Source of the DNA: SHVO01 sp041905795
Lineage (GTDB): Bacteria > Pseudomonadota > Alphaproteobacteria > Rhodospirillales > Rhodospirillaceae
Direction of reading: 5' to 3'
Length of the DNA stretch: 64,000 nucleotides
Assembly: GCA_041905795.1 (NCBI GenBank)
Contig: JAYRKL010000006.1
Location: forward strand, 1 to 64,000
Below are positions 17,182-26,462 of the stretch, one piece after another. The translations under genes were made by a program, and so were the position numbers. The notes beneath the pieces were generated by a model. It saw nothing but the letters and a program-made list of their open reading frames with translations, did not search any database and was not told the DNA's origin. Positions within the stretch are counted from its first letter, which is position 1. Each line of letters opens with the position of its first letter.

Positions 17182-19212
17182 TCAAGGGCGGGGCGGGACC
17201 GTCAGGGGGGCCGGCGCCTCCCCCCGCATGTGGCGCGCCCAGATTTCCTCGTAGGCCCACTCCACCCCGCGCACGAACCGCGGCGTGTCGAACAGCGCGC
17301 ATGACGGCCGGGTTTCCGTCAATCTGGCGCGCAGGGCGCCGCGGTATGCGGCATCGAGTCCGATTTTCACCGCCAGCTCTTCGTATTCGGCCGGCGAGCG
17401 CGTGACCAGTTCCTCGAACCCCGCGGCGCGCAGAAGGCTGGCGGCGACCCGTCCGGGGAAAGCCGGGCGAAGCACGGTAACCACCGGGCACCCCACCCAG
17501 AGCGCGTCGCTCGCCGTGGTATGGGCGCCATAAGGCCAGGTGTCGAGGAACAGGTCGCAATGCCGGTAACGCGCGAGATGCTCCGCCGGCGTCAGGCGGC
17601 CGCCGAACACGATCCGATCGGGCGCAATCCCCGCAGCCATGGCTTCTTTGCGCAAATTCTCGCGTGCGTCCGCCGTTGCCCCGAGCAGGAACAGCACGCT
17701 GTCGGGGACGCGCCCGAGGATCCGCATCCAGATGCGGAAAACCTCCGGCAGAATCTTGCGGGTTTCGTTGAAGCAGCAGAACACCACGCCGGTCTCGGGA
17801 AGACCGAGGCCGCGCCGCGCCGCGCTGGACGGGGCCACAGGACGTTTGCGATCATTCACCTGATAGGTATCCGGAAGATAGATCGGCGCTTCGGAAAAAT
17901 GGACCGCGTTCTCCGGCGGCAACACCGTCCTGTCGACCATGATGTAGTGAGTAGCCGTGGAACCCGATGTGCCAGGAAATCCGAGATAGCCCACCTGCAG
18001 CGGCGCCGTGCGGGACAAGAGGATATCACGCCGTATATCGGATGTATGGCCTGACCCCAAGTCGACCAGGATATCCACGCCGGCGCCGGTGATCTTGCCA
18101 ACCGCGTCGTCGGTCCAGTCGCGCTCCAGGTCGAAGAACTGATCGAAGGCGCGCCGTATACGATTGCCGATGGCGGAGCCGTCATCGGACACGACGCCGA
18201 AGCCGATGACCCTGAAGCGCCGCCGGTCGTGCAGTTCGAACAGCTCGGCGAACAATTGCGAGGTGGCGTGATTGTAGAATTCGGACGACATGTAGCCGAC
18301 GGTGATGCGCTTTGGATCCCCGCGCCGGTATTCGCCGGTGAACGGCCGGGCGGCCTGCCCCGCCAACGCCATGTGGCCGGCCGCGCAGCGGTGGAGCAGG
18401 GCGGAATCCTCGGTGAATCGTGTGGCCATAAACGGCGTCATGGCGACCGGCTCCCGGGCGAGGTCCTTGAGCGCGGCTGCCCGCAGCCCGTCAAATTCCT
18501 GCCACTGCGCGTGTTCGAGCGCTTGATCGGCAGCCAGGGGCGCGAGGCGCGGATCCGTCCCACCGGCGCGCATGGCGCCGCGCGCCAGGGGCGCCGAGGC
18601 CCAGGGCACCTTAAGCGCGCTATGCTTGGCGATTGCATAAAGTCCGGCGGTTGCTTCCCCATGCCAGGGCGCCAGCGAGAGTGTGTAGCTAAAGAAGCGC
18701 TCGGCCTCGGTCACCCGGAACTGACTGAGCAACAACGCCCCCAAGGCGGCAGCGATGTCCGGCGACCGCGGCGCGCGCAACAATTCAGCCCGCAGCGTTT
18801 GTTCGTCGCGGCCGTCGAACACCACCCTGTCGCGCAAACCCAGGATGTTGCGCAGGCGCCGGACGGCGCACGTGCGCCACGCCGGCTTCACCTCCCGCGG
18901 CCAGGGCGTCAAGATGTTCGAGGTCATACCCAGCTGGGGTCCAAGCTGGTCGAGAGCGTCGTGCGCCTCGTGGTACCCGGGCGTCAGCATCACCGCCTGG
19001 GCGAATGAGTCATAAGCGCCTTTCGGGTCGCCCAGAGTCTGAAGCGCGAGGCCCCGACAATACCAGGCCTCGCCGTAGGTCGGGCAGGCGCGCAATGCAG
19101 CGCCGAACTCCGGCAAGGCATCTGCATAGCGCCGATCCATACTCAGCTTCACGCCGGCGACCGTGTGCGTGACAGCCGCGAGCATGGCCACGCGCGCTTC
19201 GTAGGAGATCAT
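17182..19212 (-). CDS. O-GlcNAc transferase-like (SPINDLY/GT41) protein with N-terminal TPRs
   Basis: This 676-residue protein has a helical TPR region at the N-terminus (YADALPEFGAALRACPTY and YDSFAQAVMLTPGY) followed by a GT41 catalytic domain. Family landmarks are YMSSEFYNHATSQLFAELFE with the conserved His, GYLGFPGTSGS, FCCFNETRKILPEVF, and the donor-binding block DLFLDTWPYGAHTTASDAL then FPGRVAASLL. Bacterial members attach sugars to Ser/Thr of proteins, flagellin in some alphaproteobacteria. Its start overlaps the 92-residue ORF upstream by 4 bases (ATGA), so the two are translationally coupled. With a pilus locus 6 kb away, a pilin or another surface protein is a reasonable but unproven target. 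Confidence 0.88.
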   Translation of the reverse strand: MISYEARVAMLAAVTHTVAGVKLSMDRRYADALPEFGAALRACPTYGEAWYCRGLALQTLGDPKGAYDSFAQAVMLTPGYHEAHDALDQLGPQLGMTSNILTPWPREVKPAWRTCAVRRLRNILGLRDRVVFDGRDEQTLRAELLRAPRSPDIAAALGALLLSQFRVTEAERFFSYTLSLAPWHGEATAGLYAIAKHSALKVPWASAPLARGAMRAGGTDPRLAPLAADQALEHAQWQEFDGLRAAALKDLAREPVAMTPFMATRFTEDSALLHRCAAGHMALAGQAARPFTGEYRRGDPKRITVGYMSSEFYNHATSQLFAELFELHDRRRFRVIGFGVVSDDGSAIGNRIRRAFDQFFDLERDWTDDAVGKITGAGVDILVDLGSGHTSDIRRDILLSRTAPLQVGYLGFPGTSGSTATHYIMVDRTVLPPENAVHFSEAPIYLPDTYQVNDRKRPVAPSSAARRGLGLPETGVVFCCFNETRKILPEVFRIWMRILGRVPDSVLFLLGATADARENLRKEAMAAGIAPDRIVFGGRLTPAEHLARYRHCDLFLDTWPYGAHTTASDALWVGCPVVTVLRPAFPGRVAASLLRAAGFEELVTRSPAEYEELAVKIGLDAAYRGALRARLTETRPSCALFDTPRFVRGVEWAYEEIWARHMRGEAPAPLTVPPRP

Positions 19213-19487
19213 TGGGTGGGCGGAAGCTTGGCCTGAATGTAGGCTGCGGCGTCCATGCGGCGGGCCTGCCGCGCCACCTCGGCCAGCAGGAACAGGACAT
19301 GCGGATGATCGATGCGCTTCAGAATGAACCGCGACAAGATGATGCGCGCGAGAAACCGCAAGGCGAGGCTTGGCTTGCCGGCATCCTGCATCACCGGAAA
19401 AGCCTGTTGCGGTGATGCATGTGCCGCCGGCGCGGGGGCTTCGCCCGCCCTCTTCTTTTCGTCGCTCCTGCGCTGATGCCTGTTCAC
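19209..19487 (-). CDS. Small helical protein translationally coupled to the OGT-like gene
   Basis: This 92-residue protein begins with a strongly basic stretch (MNRHQRRSDEKKR), then an Ala/Pro linker, then a helical region (LALRFLARIILSRFILKRID and VLFLLAEVARQARRMDAAAY). Its TGA overlaps the ATG of the OGT-like gene (ATGA), which argues strongly that it is translated. The helices could be a partial TPR. No enzymatic motif is seen. I cannot name the family. Confidence 0.68.
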   Translation of the reverse strand: MNRHQRRSDEKKRAGEAPAPAAHASPQQAFPVMQDAGKPSLALRFLARIILSRFILKRIDHPHVLFLLAEVARQARRMDAAAYIQAKLPPTQ

Positions 19488-19643
19488 GATCGCCTCCGCC
19501 GGACCATTGCCGGCGTTCCCCGGTACCGAGGCAATCTAGTTCAACCCGCGGTCTTTGCGCAAACCCGGGGCTTTCCGGCGCCGGTTCGCTCTTTCGCGCG
19601 GGCGAATTATTCTCTAGAAACGGTGCTCAAAATCCGGCGTCCC

Positions 19644-20549
19644 ATGGCCCTTCCGCAGCAAAACTCCGCAACCCCTCCGGCGCCGCCCCTCGACCTGGGC
19701 CGCCTCACCGACCGCGATATGTGGGCGGGGTTTGCGCCCAAATTGCATATCGAGGACCCGGAGATGCTGCCGCGCGCTGCGCCGGTCCTCTTCAACGACG
19801 AACAGACCCGGGGCGTGCAGGGGCTGATGCGCAAGGAAGGGTACTTCCACGCCGCCGCCGTCAATTGGGGCCTGGACCTGCCGCTGATGGTCGAGACCGT
19901 GCTGGCGCTGTCCGCCGCGTCGCTGCCGCCGGTGTTCGCGTTCCTGTTCGACGAATTCTGGGTGCCGTTCCGCAAACTGGCGCCGATCTACCAGTCGCTG
20001 CTGGGCAACTACGCCATGCTGCCGGATTTCTGGCTGTGGCACGTCGATCCCAAACGCGCCGAGTCCGGCTGGGCGCCGCACCGCGACAAGGGCATGATGT
20101 CGCTGTTCCCGGACGGAACCCCCAAGTCGATCACCACCTGGATCCCGCTGACGCCGGCCACGCCGCTCAACGGCTGCATGTATATCGTCCCGCTGCAGCA
20201 CGACCGCACTTACGGCACGCCGCAGGAGAATACCCATACGTTCGAGATGCAGAGCGTGCGCGCCCTGCCGGCCGTGCCCGGCGATTTCTTCATCTGGAAT
20301 CAAGCCGTGCTGCACTGGGGCAGCAAGACCGCCCCGCATGCGCCGGGCCCGCGGATCAGCATGGCCGTCGAATTCCAGCGCGGCGACGTCGCCTCGTTCC
20401 ACGACCCGCTGCTCAATCCGCACGTGACCTTGCCGTTCGCGGTGCGCCTCAAGCTGATCAGCATGCAGATCCTGCAATACCGCCACATGTACCGAGTCCT
20501 CCCCGAGGTCGAGAAGATCGCCGTCGAACTCCAGCACTGGAAAGTGTGA
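19644..20549 (+). CDS. Phytanoyl-CoA dioxygenase (PhyH)-like Fe(II)/2-oxoglutarate oxygenase
   Basis: The protein (301 residues from ATG 19644) has the metal motif HxD in APHRDKGMMS, a distal His in VLHWGSK, and an Arg in GPRISMAVEF that would bind 2-oxoglutarate. This is the double-stranded beta-helix layout of PhyH-type oxygenases. The start is uncertain: the frame is open to 19419, a GTG lies at 19623, and no strong ribosome site is visible; the conserved-looking region begins after 19700. It is divergent from the OGT/small-ORF pair and convergent with the LysR gene. The substrate is unknown. Confidence 0.72.
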   Translation: MALPQQNSATPPAPPLDLGRLTDRDMWAGFAPKLHIEDPEMLPRAAPVLFNDEQTRGVQGLMRKEGYFHAAAVNWGLDLPLMVETVLALSAASLPPVFAFLFDEFWVPFRKLAPIYQSLLGNYAMLPDFWLWHVDPKRAESGWAPHRDKGMMSLFPDGTPKSITTWIPLTPATPLNGCMYIVPLQHDRTYGTPQENTHTFEMQSVRALPAVPGDFFIWNQAVLHWGSKTAPHAPGPRISMAVEFQRGDVASFHDPLLNPHVTLPFAVRLKLISMQILQYRHMYRVLPEVEKIAVELQHWKV

Positions 20550-20550
20550 G

Positions 20551-20612
20551 GCGGCCGCAGGCCGTCTGATACGAACAGGGGTTCGTGGCCGCGAGGAAGC
20601 GATGACGGGCCG
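20551..20612. repeat. Dispersed repeat, family B, copy 1
   Basis: It shares GGCCGTC, then ATA.GAA, CAGGGGTTCGTGGC, GCGAG and AAGCGATG in the same order and near-identical spacing with 27253-27307. It starts immediately after the stop of the PhyH-like gene. Confidence 0.75.
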
Positions 20613-20645
20613 GCGTATTTGGGGAACGATCCCGGGCAATCGCCG

Positions 20646-21539
20646 TCACCCGCGAAATCTCAGCGTTTCCACCAGAAGGGTAAATGCCGACGAGGCATGT
20701 CGCCGGTGAGGATAATAAAGGTGATAGCCGGGCAGATCGGGGGTGAATTTGCCCAGCACCCGTACCAGCACGCCTTCGTCGAGGAACCGCTGGACCTGGT
20801 CGAGCGGCAGATAGGCAAGGCCATGGCCGTCGAGCGCGGCATCGAGGATCAGGTCGATGCTGTTGAGGGTAAGCGGCCCGTCGATCCGCACGCGCGTTTC
20901 GCGCCCGCCGCGGATCAGCCGCCAACCGTTCAGCGTGCCGGAGGTCGGCAGTCGCAGATTGACGGCGCGATGGTCGATGAGCTGCGCCGGCGAAGCCGGA
21001 ACCGGGTGCAGCCGGAAATAACCGGGTGAGCCGACGATCGCCATCGGAGTGTCCGGCCCAATCCGCAGGGCGATCATGTCCTTGGCGACGTCTCCTCCTA
21101 GCCGGACACCCGCGTCGAACCGGTCGGCGACGACATCGGCGAGGCCGTAGTCGATAGTAATCTCCACCTTGATATCGGGGTTGTCGGGAAGCAGCCGCTT
21201 CATGGCCGGAACGATGATCGTTTTGGCTGCGTGCTCCACCGTCGTGATCCGGATCGTTCCGGACGGCCGGTCGCGCAATTCGCCGAGCGAGGCGACGGCG
21301 GCGTCGAGATCGCGCAGCATCGGGCCAAGTGTCGCGATCAAGCGCTCACCGGCCTCGGTAGGGGCTACGCTGCGTGTCGTCCGCGACAGCAGCCGCATTC
21401 CCAGCCGCTCCTCGATCCGACGCACGATCTGGCTGAGCGCGGATTGCGCCATGCCAAGACGGCGCGCCGCCTTCGTGAAACTGCGCTCCTCGGCGACGAC
21501 GACGAAGGCCGCGAGGTCGGCGATTTCGTCCCGCCGCAT
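20646..21539 (-). CDS. LysR-type transcriptional regulator
   Basis: This 297-residue regulator starts MRRDEIADLAAFVVVAEERS. It has the LysR winged helix-turn-helix (SFTKAARRLGMAQSALSQIV, residues 20-39, and RLLSRTTRSVAPTEAGERL), followed by a substrate-binding-like effector domain of two Rossmann-type lobes. It is transcribed divergently from two alpha/beta hydrolase genes, the usual layout for a LysR activator and its targets. A 9-bp inverted repeat in the shared intergenic region is a likely binding site. Confidence 0.93.
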   Translation of the reverse strand: MRRDEIADLAAFVVVAEERSFTKAARRLGMAQSALSQIVRRIEERLGMRLLSRTTRSVAPTEAGERLIATLGPMLRDLDAAVASLGELRDRPSGTIRITTVEHAAKTIIVPAMKRLLPDNPDIKVEITIDYGLADVVADRFDAGVRLGGDVAKDMIALRIGPDTPMAIVGSPGYFRLHPVPASPAQLIDHRAVNLRLPTSGTLNGWRLIRGGRETRVRIDGPLTLNSIDLILDAALDGHGLAYLPLDQVQRFLDEGVLVRVLGKFTPDLPGYHLYYPHRRHASSAFTLLVETLRFRG

Positions 21540-21564
21540 TCATCACCTCAATGATAGGTTCAAT

Positions 21565-21595
21565 AAGGATTATCCGCCTAATCCCCATAATCCTT
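21565..21595. promoter_or_regulatory. Candidate LysR operator between divergent regulator and hydrolase genes
   Basis: AAGGATTAT (21565-21573) and ATAATCCTT (21587-21595) form a perfect inverted repeat spaced by 13 bases. Nested in it is GGATTA-N6-TAATCC (21567-21584). It lies between the LysR start at 21539 and the hydrolase start at 21680, in a locally AT-richer stretch. Confidence 0.6.
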
Positions 21596-21679
21596 CTGGC
21601 CTAGATTACGTCCATCGGCAAGGGCGAACCCCAATGAACGTCGCGCCAAGCCGGCAAGCTTCAACATTGGAGACCGGAA

Positions 21680-22627
21680 ATGGGCAAGATCAGCTTCGCC
21701 AACGCGAACAACAGGACGATCATCATGTCGGCGGTGATCAATTTCCCCGAAGGCTTCGACGAGAAGAAGCGTTACCCGGCGATTGTCGTGTCGCATCCGG
21801 GCGGCGGCGTGAAGGAGCAGGCCGCCGGCACCTATGCCAAGAAACTCGCCGAACAGGGTTTCGTCACCGTCGCTTATGACGCCTCCTATCAGGGCGAGAG
21901 CGGCGGCGAGCCGCGGCAGCTGGAGAATCCCTATATCCGCACCGAGGACGTCAGCGCCGTCATCGACTATCTCACGACGCTGGCTTACGTCGATAGCGAC
22001 CGCATCGGCGCGATGGGCATCTGCGCCGGTGCCGGCTACACCGCCAATGCCGCGATCCAGGACCGCCGCATCAAGGCGATCGGCACGGTGAGCGCCGTCA
22101 ACATCGGTGCGATGTTCCGCAACGGCTGGGAAAACAACATCAAGTCGATCGACGCACTGCCGTATGTCGAGGCCGGATCGAACGCCCGCACCTCGGACGC
22201 CGACGGCAAGGGATACGCGACGATGCCGCTCGCGCCGCTGAAGGAGAAGGATGCGCCGAACGAGGAGCTGCGGCAGGCGTGGGAATACTACCACACGCCG
22301 CGCGCCGAATGCGCCACCGCGCCTGGTGTCGCGACGCTGCGCAGCCTCAACCAGATCATCACCTACGACGCCTACCATATGTCCGAGATATATCTGACCC
22401 AGCCGATCCAGATCGTGGCCGGCAGCAAGGCAGGCAGCAGGTGGATGAGCGACGACCTGTTCGATCGCGCCGCCAGCACCGACAAATCCTTCCACATCGT
22501 CGAGGGTGCCAATCACATGGACCTCTACGACGGTCAGAAGTTTGTCGACGAGGCCGTGTCGGTGCTCGCGCCCTTCTTCCGGATCACCCTCTCGGCCGCC
22601 GCTACTGCGGCACAAACCGCCGCGTAA
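21680..22627 (+). CDS. Alpha/beta hydrolase, dienelactone-hydrolase/YcjY-like, Cys nucleophile
   Basis: This 315-residue hydrolase has the nucleophile elbow GICAGAGY with Cys115 in place of Ser, as in dienelactone hydrolase and YcjY-like proteins. The oxyanion region is VVSHPGGGVKEQ, and a C-terminal His sits in ANHMDLYDG. No signal peptide is seen, so it should be cytoplasmic. It is divergent from the LysR gene and followed 54 bases later by a paralogue (22682-23659) of the same layout, so the two form an operon that the LysR protein probably controls. Substrate unknown. Confidence 0.83.
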   Translation: MGKISFANANNRTIIMSAVINFPEGFDEKKRYPAIVVSHPGGGVKEQAAGTYAKKLAEQGFVTVAYDASYQGESGGEPRQLENPYIRTEDVSAVIDYLTTLAYVDSDRIGAMGICAGAGYTANAAIQDRRIKAIGTVSAVNIGAMFRNGWENNIKSIDALPYVEAGSNARTSDADGKGYATMPLAPLKEKDAPNEELRQAWEYYHTPRAECATAPGVATLRSLNQIITYDAYHMSEIYLTQPIQIVAGSKAGSRWMSDDLFDRAASTDKSFHIVEGANHMDLYDGQKFVDEAVSVLAPFFRITLSAAATAAQTAA

Positions 22628-22681
22628 CCGAGATACCGATATAATGAGCGCGCCGCGCTCCACCTTCGACAGGAGACACAG

Positions 22682-23659
22682 ATGGAAATCGTCAGCACGG
22701 AAACCGTCAGCATTCGCAATCCCGGCATGTACTGGGATATCGCCGCCAATATTCACTTTCCGCCCAACTTCGATGCCGGCAAGCGCTATCCGGCGGTGGT
22801 CTCAAACCATCCCATCGGCAGCTGCAAGGAGCAGACCGCCGGCAATGTCTACGGCGCGGCGCTGGCCAAGGCCGGCTTCGTCGTCATCGTGCCCGACGCC
22901 AGCTTCCAGGGTGGCAGCGGCGGCGAACCGCGCTGGATCGAAGATCCCGAGCAGCGCGTAAAGGACTATCGCGACGTCATCGATTACGCTCAGTCCCTGC
23001 CTTATGTTGATCGTGACCGGATTGGCATCCTCGGCATCTGCGGCGGCGGCGGCTACGCGATCAAGGCCACGATCATCGACAAGCGGATCAAGGCGCTCGT
23101 CAGCATCACCGGCGTGAACTTCGGGCGGCTGATGCGCGAAGGTTTCAGCAACTTCGATCCGGTCGGCGCGCTCGAAGGCATGGCCGCGCAGCGCACTGCC
23201 GAGAATGCGGGAGCAGACGAGCGGATCAACATCTTCCTGCCCGGCAGCGTCGAAGAGGGCAAGGCCGCCGGCATCGCCGACATCGATGTGCTGGAGGCGA
23301 CCGACTATTACCGCAACCGTTGCCCGGCCGAGGGATCGGGCACGCGGATGCTGGTCTCACATGCCGCACCGGCAATTGCATGGGATGCTTTTGCCTTCGC
23401 CGAAACGCTGCTGACGCAGCCGATCATGGTGGTGTTCGGCGACAAGCCGGGCGGTTTCGGTGCCTATCGCGACGGGATGGAAATCTACGGCCGTGCCGCG
23501 TCGAAGAACAAGGAATTGGTCGTGGTCGAAGGCTGGTCGCACTACGACCTCTACGACCAGCCCGAGCCAGTGCGTCTGGCGCTGGAAAAGCTAGTGCCGT
23601 TTTTCAAAACGCATCTTGGCGGCGCGGCGGCCGCAAGCCGGCCGCAAGCGGCCGAATAG
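22682..23659 (+). CDS. Alpha/beta hydrolase, paralogue of the preceding gene
   Basis: This 325-residue protein shares the layout of its upstream neighbour: SNHPIGSCKEQTAGN at the oxyanion hole, PDASFQGGSGGEPR, nucleophile Cys120 in GICGGGGYA, and a C-terminal His in GWSHYDLYD. Preceded by AGGAGA at the right distance from the ATG. The pair looks like a tandem duplication that diverged, since the proteins agree mainly in motifs. The function is unknown, likely hydrolysis of an ester, lactone or thioester. Confidence 0.83.
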   Translation: MEIVSTETVSIRNPGMYWDIAANIHFPPNFDAGKRYPAVVSNHPIGSCKEQTAGNVYGAALAKAGFVVIVPDASFQGGSGGEPRWIEDPEQRVKDYRDVIDYAQSLPYVDRDRIGILGICGGGGYAIKATIIDKRIKALVSITGVNFGRLMREGFSNFDPVGALEGMAAQRTAENAGADERINIFLPGSVEEGKAAGIADIDVLEATDYYRNRCPAEGSGTRMLVSHAAPAIAWDAFAFAETLLTQPIMVVFGDKPGGFGAYRDGMEIYGRAASKNKELVVVEGWSHYDLYDQPEPVRLALEKLVPFFKTHLGGAAAASRPQAAE

Positions 23660-23680
23660 GCGCGGGCTTTCTCCACCGAG

Positions 23681-23700
23681 CGGCGCGGAATTCCGCGCCG
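23681..23700. terminator. 20-bp perfect palindrome between convergent genes
   Basis: CGGCGCGGAATTCCGCGCCG reads the same on both strands and would fold into an 8-bp GC stem with an AATT loop. It lies just after the second hydrolase gene and before the convergent UvrA-like gene. There is no T run, so termination is only possible. Confidence 0.35.
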
Positions 23701-23798
23701 CCGGCGCCATCGAAGCCTCGCAGCTCGATGACACCATCCTGCGCCCCGTCCGACTCACGGATGACGACGAGGTGGGCTGCGACGGGCCAAAGCGGTCT

Positions 23799-26462
23799 TT
23801 ACAGGACCGCTTTCAGATATGGCGCGGTCAAGCTGTTTTTTGCGGCAGCGACCTCGCGCGGCGTGCCACTGGCGACGATGCCGCCGCCGTCCTCCCCCGC
23901 GCCCGGCCCAAGATCAATCACCCAGTCCACCTGCGCGAGCACGCGCATGTCATGTTCGACGACGACGACCGTGTTGCCCGCATCGACAAGCCCCTGCAAT
24001 TGACGCATCAACAGGTCAATGTCGGCCGGATGCAGGCCGGAGGTCGGTTCGTCCAAGATATAAAGGGTGTTGCCGTGCTGCGCGCGCTGGAGTTCGGTCG
24101 CCAGCTTGATGCGCTGCGCCTCGCCGCCCGAGAGTTCCGTCGCCGGCTGTCCAAGCCGCAGATAGCCGAGCCCGATCTCACGCAATAGGGTGAGCGGCCG
24201 CAGCACCTGCGGTTCATCGGCGAAGAATTCGCAGGCTTCGTCAACGGTCATCCGCAAGACTTGCGCGATGTTGCGGCCATGCCATTCGATCTCCAGTGTT
24301 TGCGGATTGTACCGGCTGCCGTTGCAGGCCGAACACGGCGCGTAGACACTGGGCAGGAACAGCAACTCGACCATTACGAAGCCTTCGCCCTCGCAAGTCG
24401 GGCAGCGCCCCTGGGCGACGTTGAACGAAAACCGGCCCGCGCCGTAATGGCGCCGCCGCGCCATCGTCGTGTCGGCAAAGAGTCGGCGGACATGATCGAA
24501 CAGCCCGGTATAGGTCGCGAGATTCGAGCGCGGCGTGCGCCCGATGGGCCTCTGATCCACCTGAACAAGACGGCGGATGTGGTCCATGCCGCTGGCGATG
24601 CGTCCCGCAGTCGCTTCCTGCGTCACCGCAAGCAGGGGATCGGCCTCGTCCTCGTCCGACACGGCAAACGGCCGCCCGAGCCGTTCGCTCACCAGTTCGG
24701 GGAGCGCCTGGCTGACAAGGCTGGATTTGCCCGCGCCGGAAATTCCCGTGACCGCCGTCAGGCAACCGAGCGGAAACGCGGCATCGAGGCCATGCAGGTT
24801 GTTGCGCGTCACGCCTTCCAGCCGCAACCACCCTTTGGGGCCACGGGGAGCGCGGACAACCGGGACCTGCGTGTCGAACAGATAGCGGCGCGTCACCGAA
24901 CCCTCGACATCCGCCAGCCCGGCGGTCGGCCCGCTATAGATCACCTGACCGCCTTTCTCGCCTGCGCCCGGACCCACATCCACCAGCCATTCGGCCTGGC
25001 GGATAAGATCAAGATCGTGCTCGACCACGAACAGTGAGTTACCGGCGGCCTTGAGGCGATGCAGGATCGCAAGCAACGCCTCGCCGTCCGCCGGATGCAG
25101 CCCCGCCGACGGCTCGTCCAGCACATAGACCACGCCGAACAGCTGCGAAGACAATTGGGTCGCGAGCCGCAGGCGTTGCAGTTCTCCCGAGGACAGCGTG
25201 GGCGTGCTGCGGTCGAGGGAGATATATCCGAGCCCAAGATCGATAAGTGGCGTGAGCCGTTCGAGCAATTCGGACGCAAGGCGTTGGGCAGCGAGGCGCT
25301 TCTCCTCGGACAGGTTCGGCGTGCGCCGCACATCCGGGGCGCTCTTGTGCGCCGATCCCCCGGCAGCCACGCGCCGTTCGACCGCCGCCTTGCGAGCTTT
25401 TTTGTCGAGGATGTCACCGCTCGCGGCAGCATCGGCGGCGCCGAACGCGCCATGCGCGACGGGCGTCAGCAAATCTCTCAGTTTGAGGAGCGACAGATCG
25501 CCGAACTCGGCGATGTCGAGCCCTGCGAATTTGACCGACAGCGCCTCCCGCTTCAGCCGCTTGCCATGACAGGCCGGGCAATCGCGGCCGATGATGTATT
25601 GCGAGACGCGCTTTTTCATCAGCGCGCTTTTCGTATTGGCGAACGTCTCCAGCACATAACGGCGAGCGCCGGTGAAGGTGCCCTGATAGCCGGGCTCCAT
25701 GCGCCGCTTGATGGCCGCGCGGGTCTCCCGCGGCGTGAAGCCGGGATACACCGGCACGCTCGGTTGCTCGTCCGTGAACAGTATCCAGTCACGGTCCTTC
25801 TTCGGCAGATCGCGCCAAGGCGTGTCGATATCGTAGCCGAGGGAAACCAGGATATCTCGGAGGTTCTGCCCGTGCCACGCGGGCGGCCAGGCGGCGATCG
25901 CCCGCTCGCGAATGGTCAGCGACGGGTCGGGCACCATGGTTTTCTCGGTCGCGTCATAGACGCGCCCGAGGCCATGGCATGTCGGGCAAGCTCCCTCCAC
26001 GGAGTTCGACGAAAAGTCCTCGGCAAAGAGCATCGGCTGATTGCGCGGATACTCGCCGGCGCGGGAATAGAGCATCCGCACCAGGCTGGACAGCGTCGTG
26101 ACGCTGCCGACCGATGAGCGCGCGTTCGGCGAACTCCGCTGCTGTTGCAGAGCAACCGCGGGCGGCAAGCCATCGATTGAATCGACCTCCGGCACGCCGG
26201 CCTGGTCGATCAACCGGCGCGCGTAGGGAGCAACCGATTCCAGATAACGACGCTGTGCTTCGGCATAGAGCGTCCCGAAGGCGAGCGATGACTTGCCGGA
26301 ACCGGATATGCCGGTGAACACCACAAAAGCGTCGCGCGGGATATCGGCATCGACATTTTTCAGATTGTTCTGCCGTGCTCCACGCACTCGTACACAGGTG
26401 GATTGCCCTATGGGGCCATCAACAGGGCCGGGTGACGGAAAAGGCGGTTGTTTCATCTGCAT
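23799..26462 (-). CDS. UvrA-like ABC ATPase (UvrA2-type excinuclease subunit A paralogue)
   Basis: This 887-residue protein has two ABC ATPase halves. Walker A motifs are FTGISGSGKSSLAFGTL (about residue 50) and TGISGAGKSSLVSQAL. Signature motifs are LSSGELQRLRLATQL and LSGGEAQRIKLATEL, and Walker B are VLDEPSAGLHP and ILDEPTSGLHP. Zinc pairs include CPTCHGLG, CPACHGKR, and CPTCEGEG with CSACNGSR. It is shorter than canonical UvrA (about 940-960), as UvrA2-type proteins are; these are linked to DNA damage and drug tolerance rather than core repair. It stands alone without UvrB or UvrC, upstream of an AT-rich palindromic operator-like site. Confidence 0.88.
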   Translation of the reverse strand: MQMKQPPFPSPGPVDGPIGQSTCVRVRGARQNNLKNVDADIPRDAFVVFTGISGSGKSSLAFGTLYAEAQRRYLESVAPYARRLIDQAGVPEVDSIDGLPPAVALQQQRSSPNARSSVGSVTTLSSLVRMLYSRAGEYPRNQPMLFAEDFSSNSVEGACPTCHGLGRVYDATEKTMVPDPSLTIRERAIAAWPPAWHGQNLRDILVSLGYDIDTPWRDLPKKDRDWILFTDEQPSVPVYPGFTPRETRAAIKRRMEPGYQGTFTGARRYVLETFANTKSALMKKRVSQYIIGRDCPACHGKRLKREALSVKFAGLDIAEFGDLSLLKLRDLLTPVAHGAFGAADAAASGDILDKKARKAAVERRVAAGGSAHKSAPDVRRTPNLSEEKRLAAQRLASELLERLTPLIDLGLGYISLDRSTPTLSSGELQRLRLATQLSSQLFGVVYVLDEPSAGLHPADGEALLAILHRLKAAGNSLFVVEHDLDLIRQAEWLVDVGPGAGEKGGQVIYSGPTAGLADVEGSVTRRYLFDTQVPVVRAPRGPKGWLRLEGVTRNNLHGLDAAFPLGCLTAVTGISGAGKSSLVSQALPELVSERLGRPFAVSDEDEADPLLAVTQEATAGRIASGMDHIRRLVQVDQRPIGRTPRSNLATYTGLFDHVRRLFADTTMARRRHYGAGRFSFNVAQGRCPTCEGEGFVMVELLFLPSVYAPCSACNGSRYNPQTLEIEWHGRNIAQVLRMTVDEACEFFADEPQVLRPLTLLREIGLGYLRLGQPATELSGGEAQRIKLATELQRAQHGNTLYILDEPTSGLHPADIDLLMRQLQGLVDAGNTVVVVEHDMRVLAQVDWVIDLGPGAGEDGGGIVASGTPREVAAAKNSLTAPYLKAVL

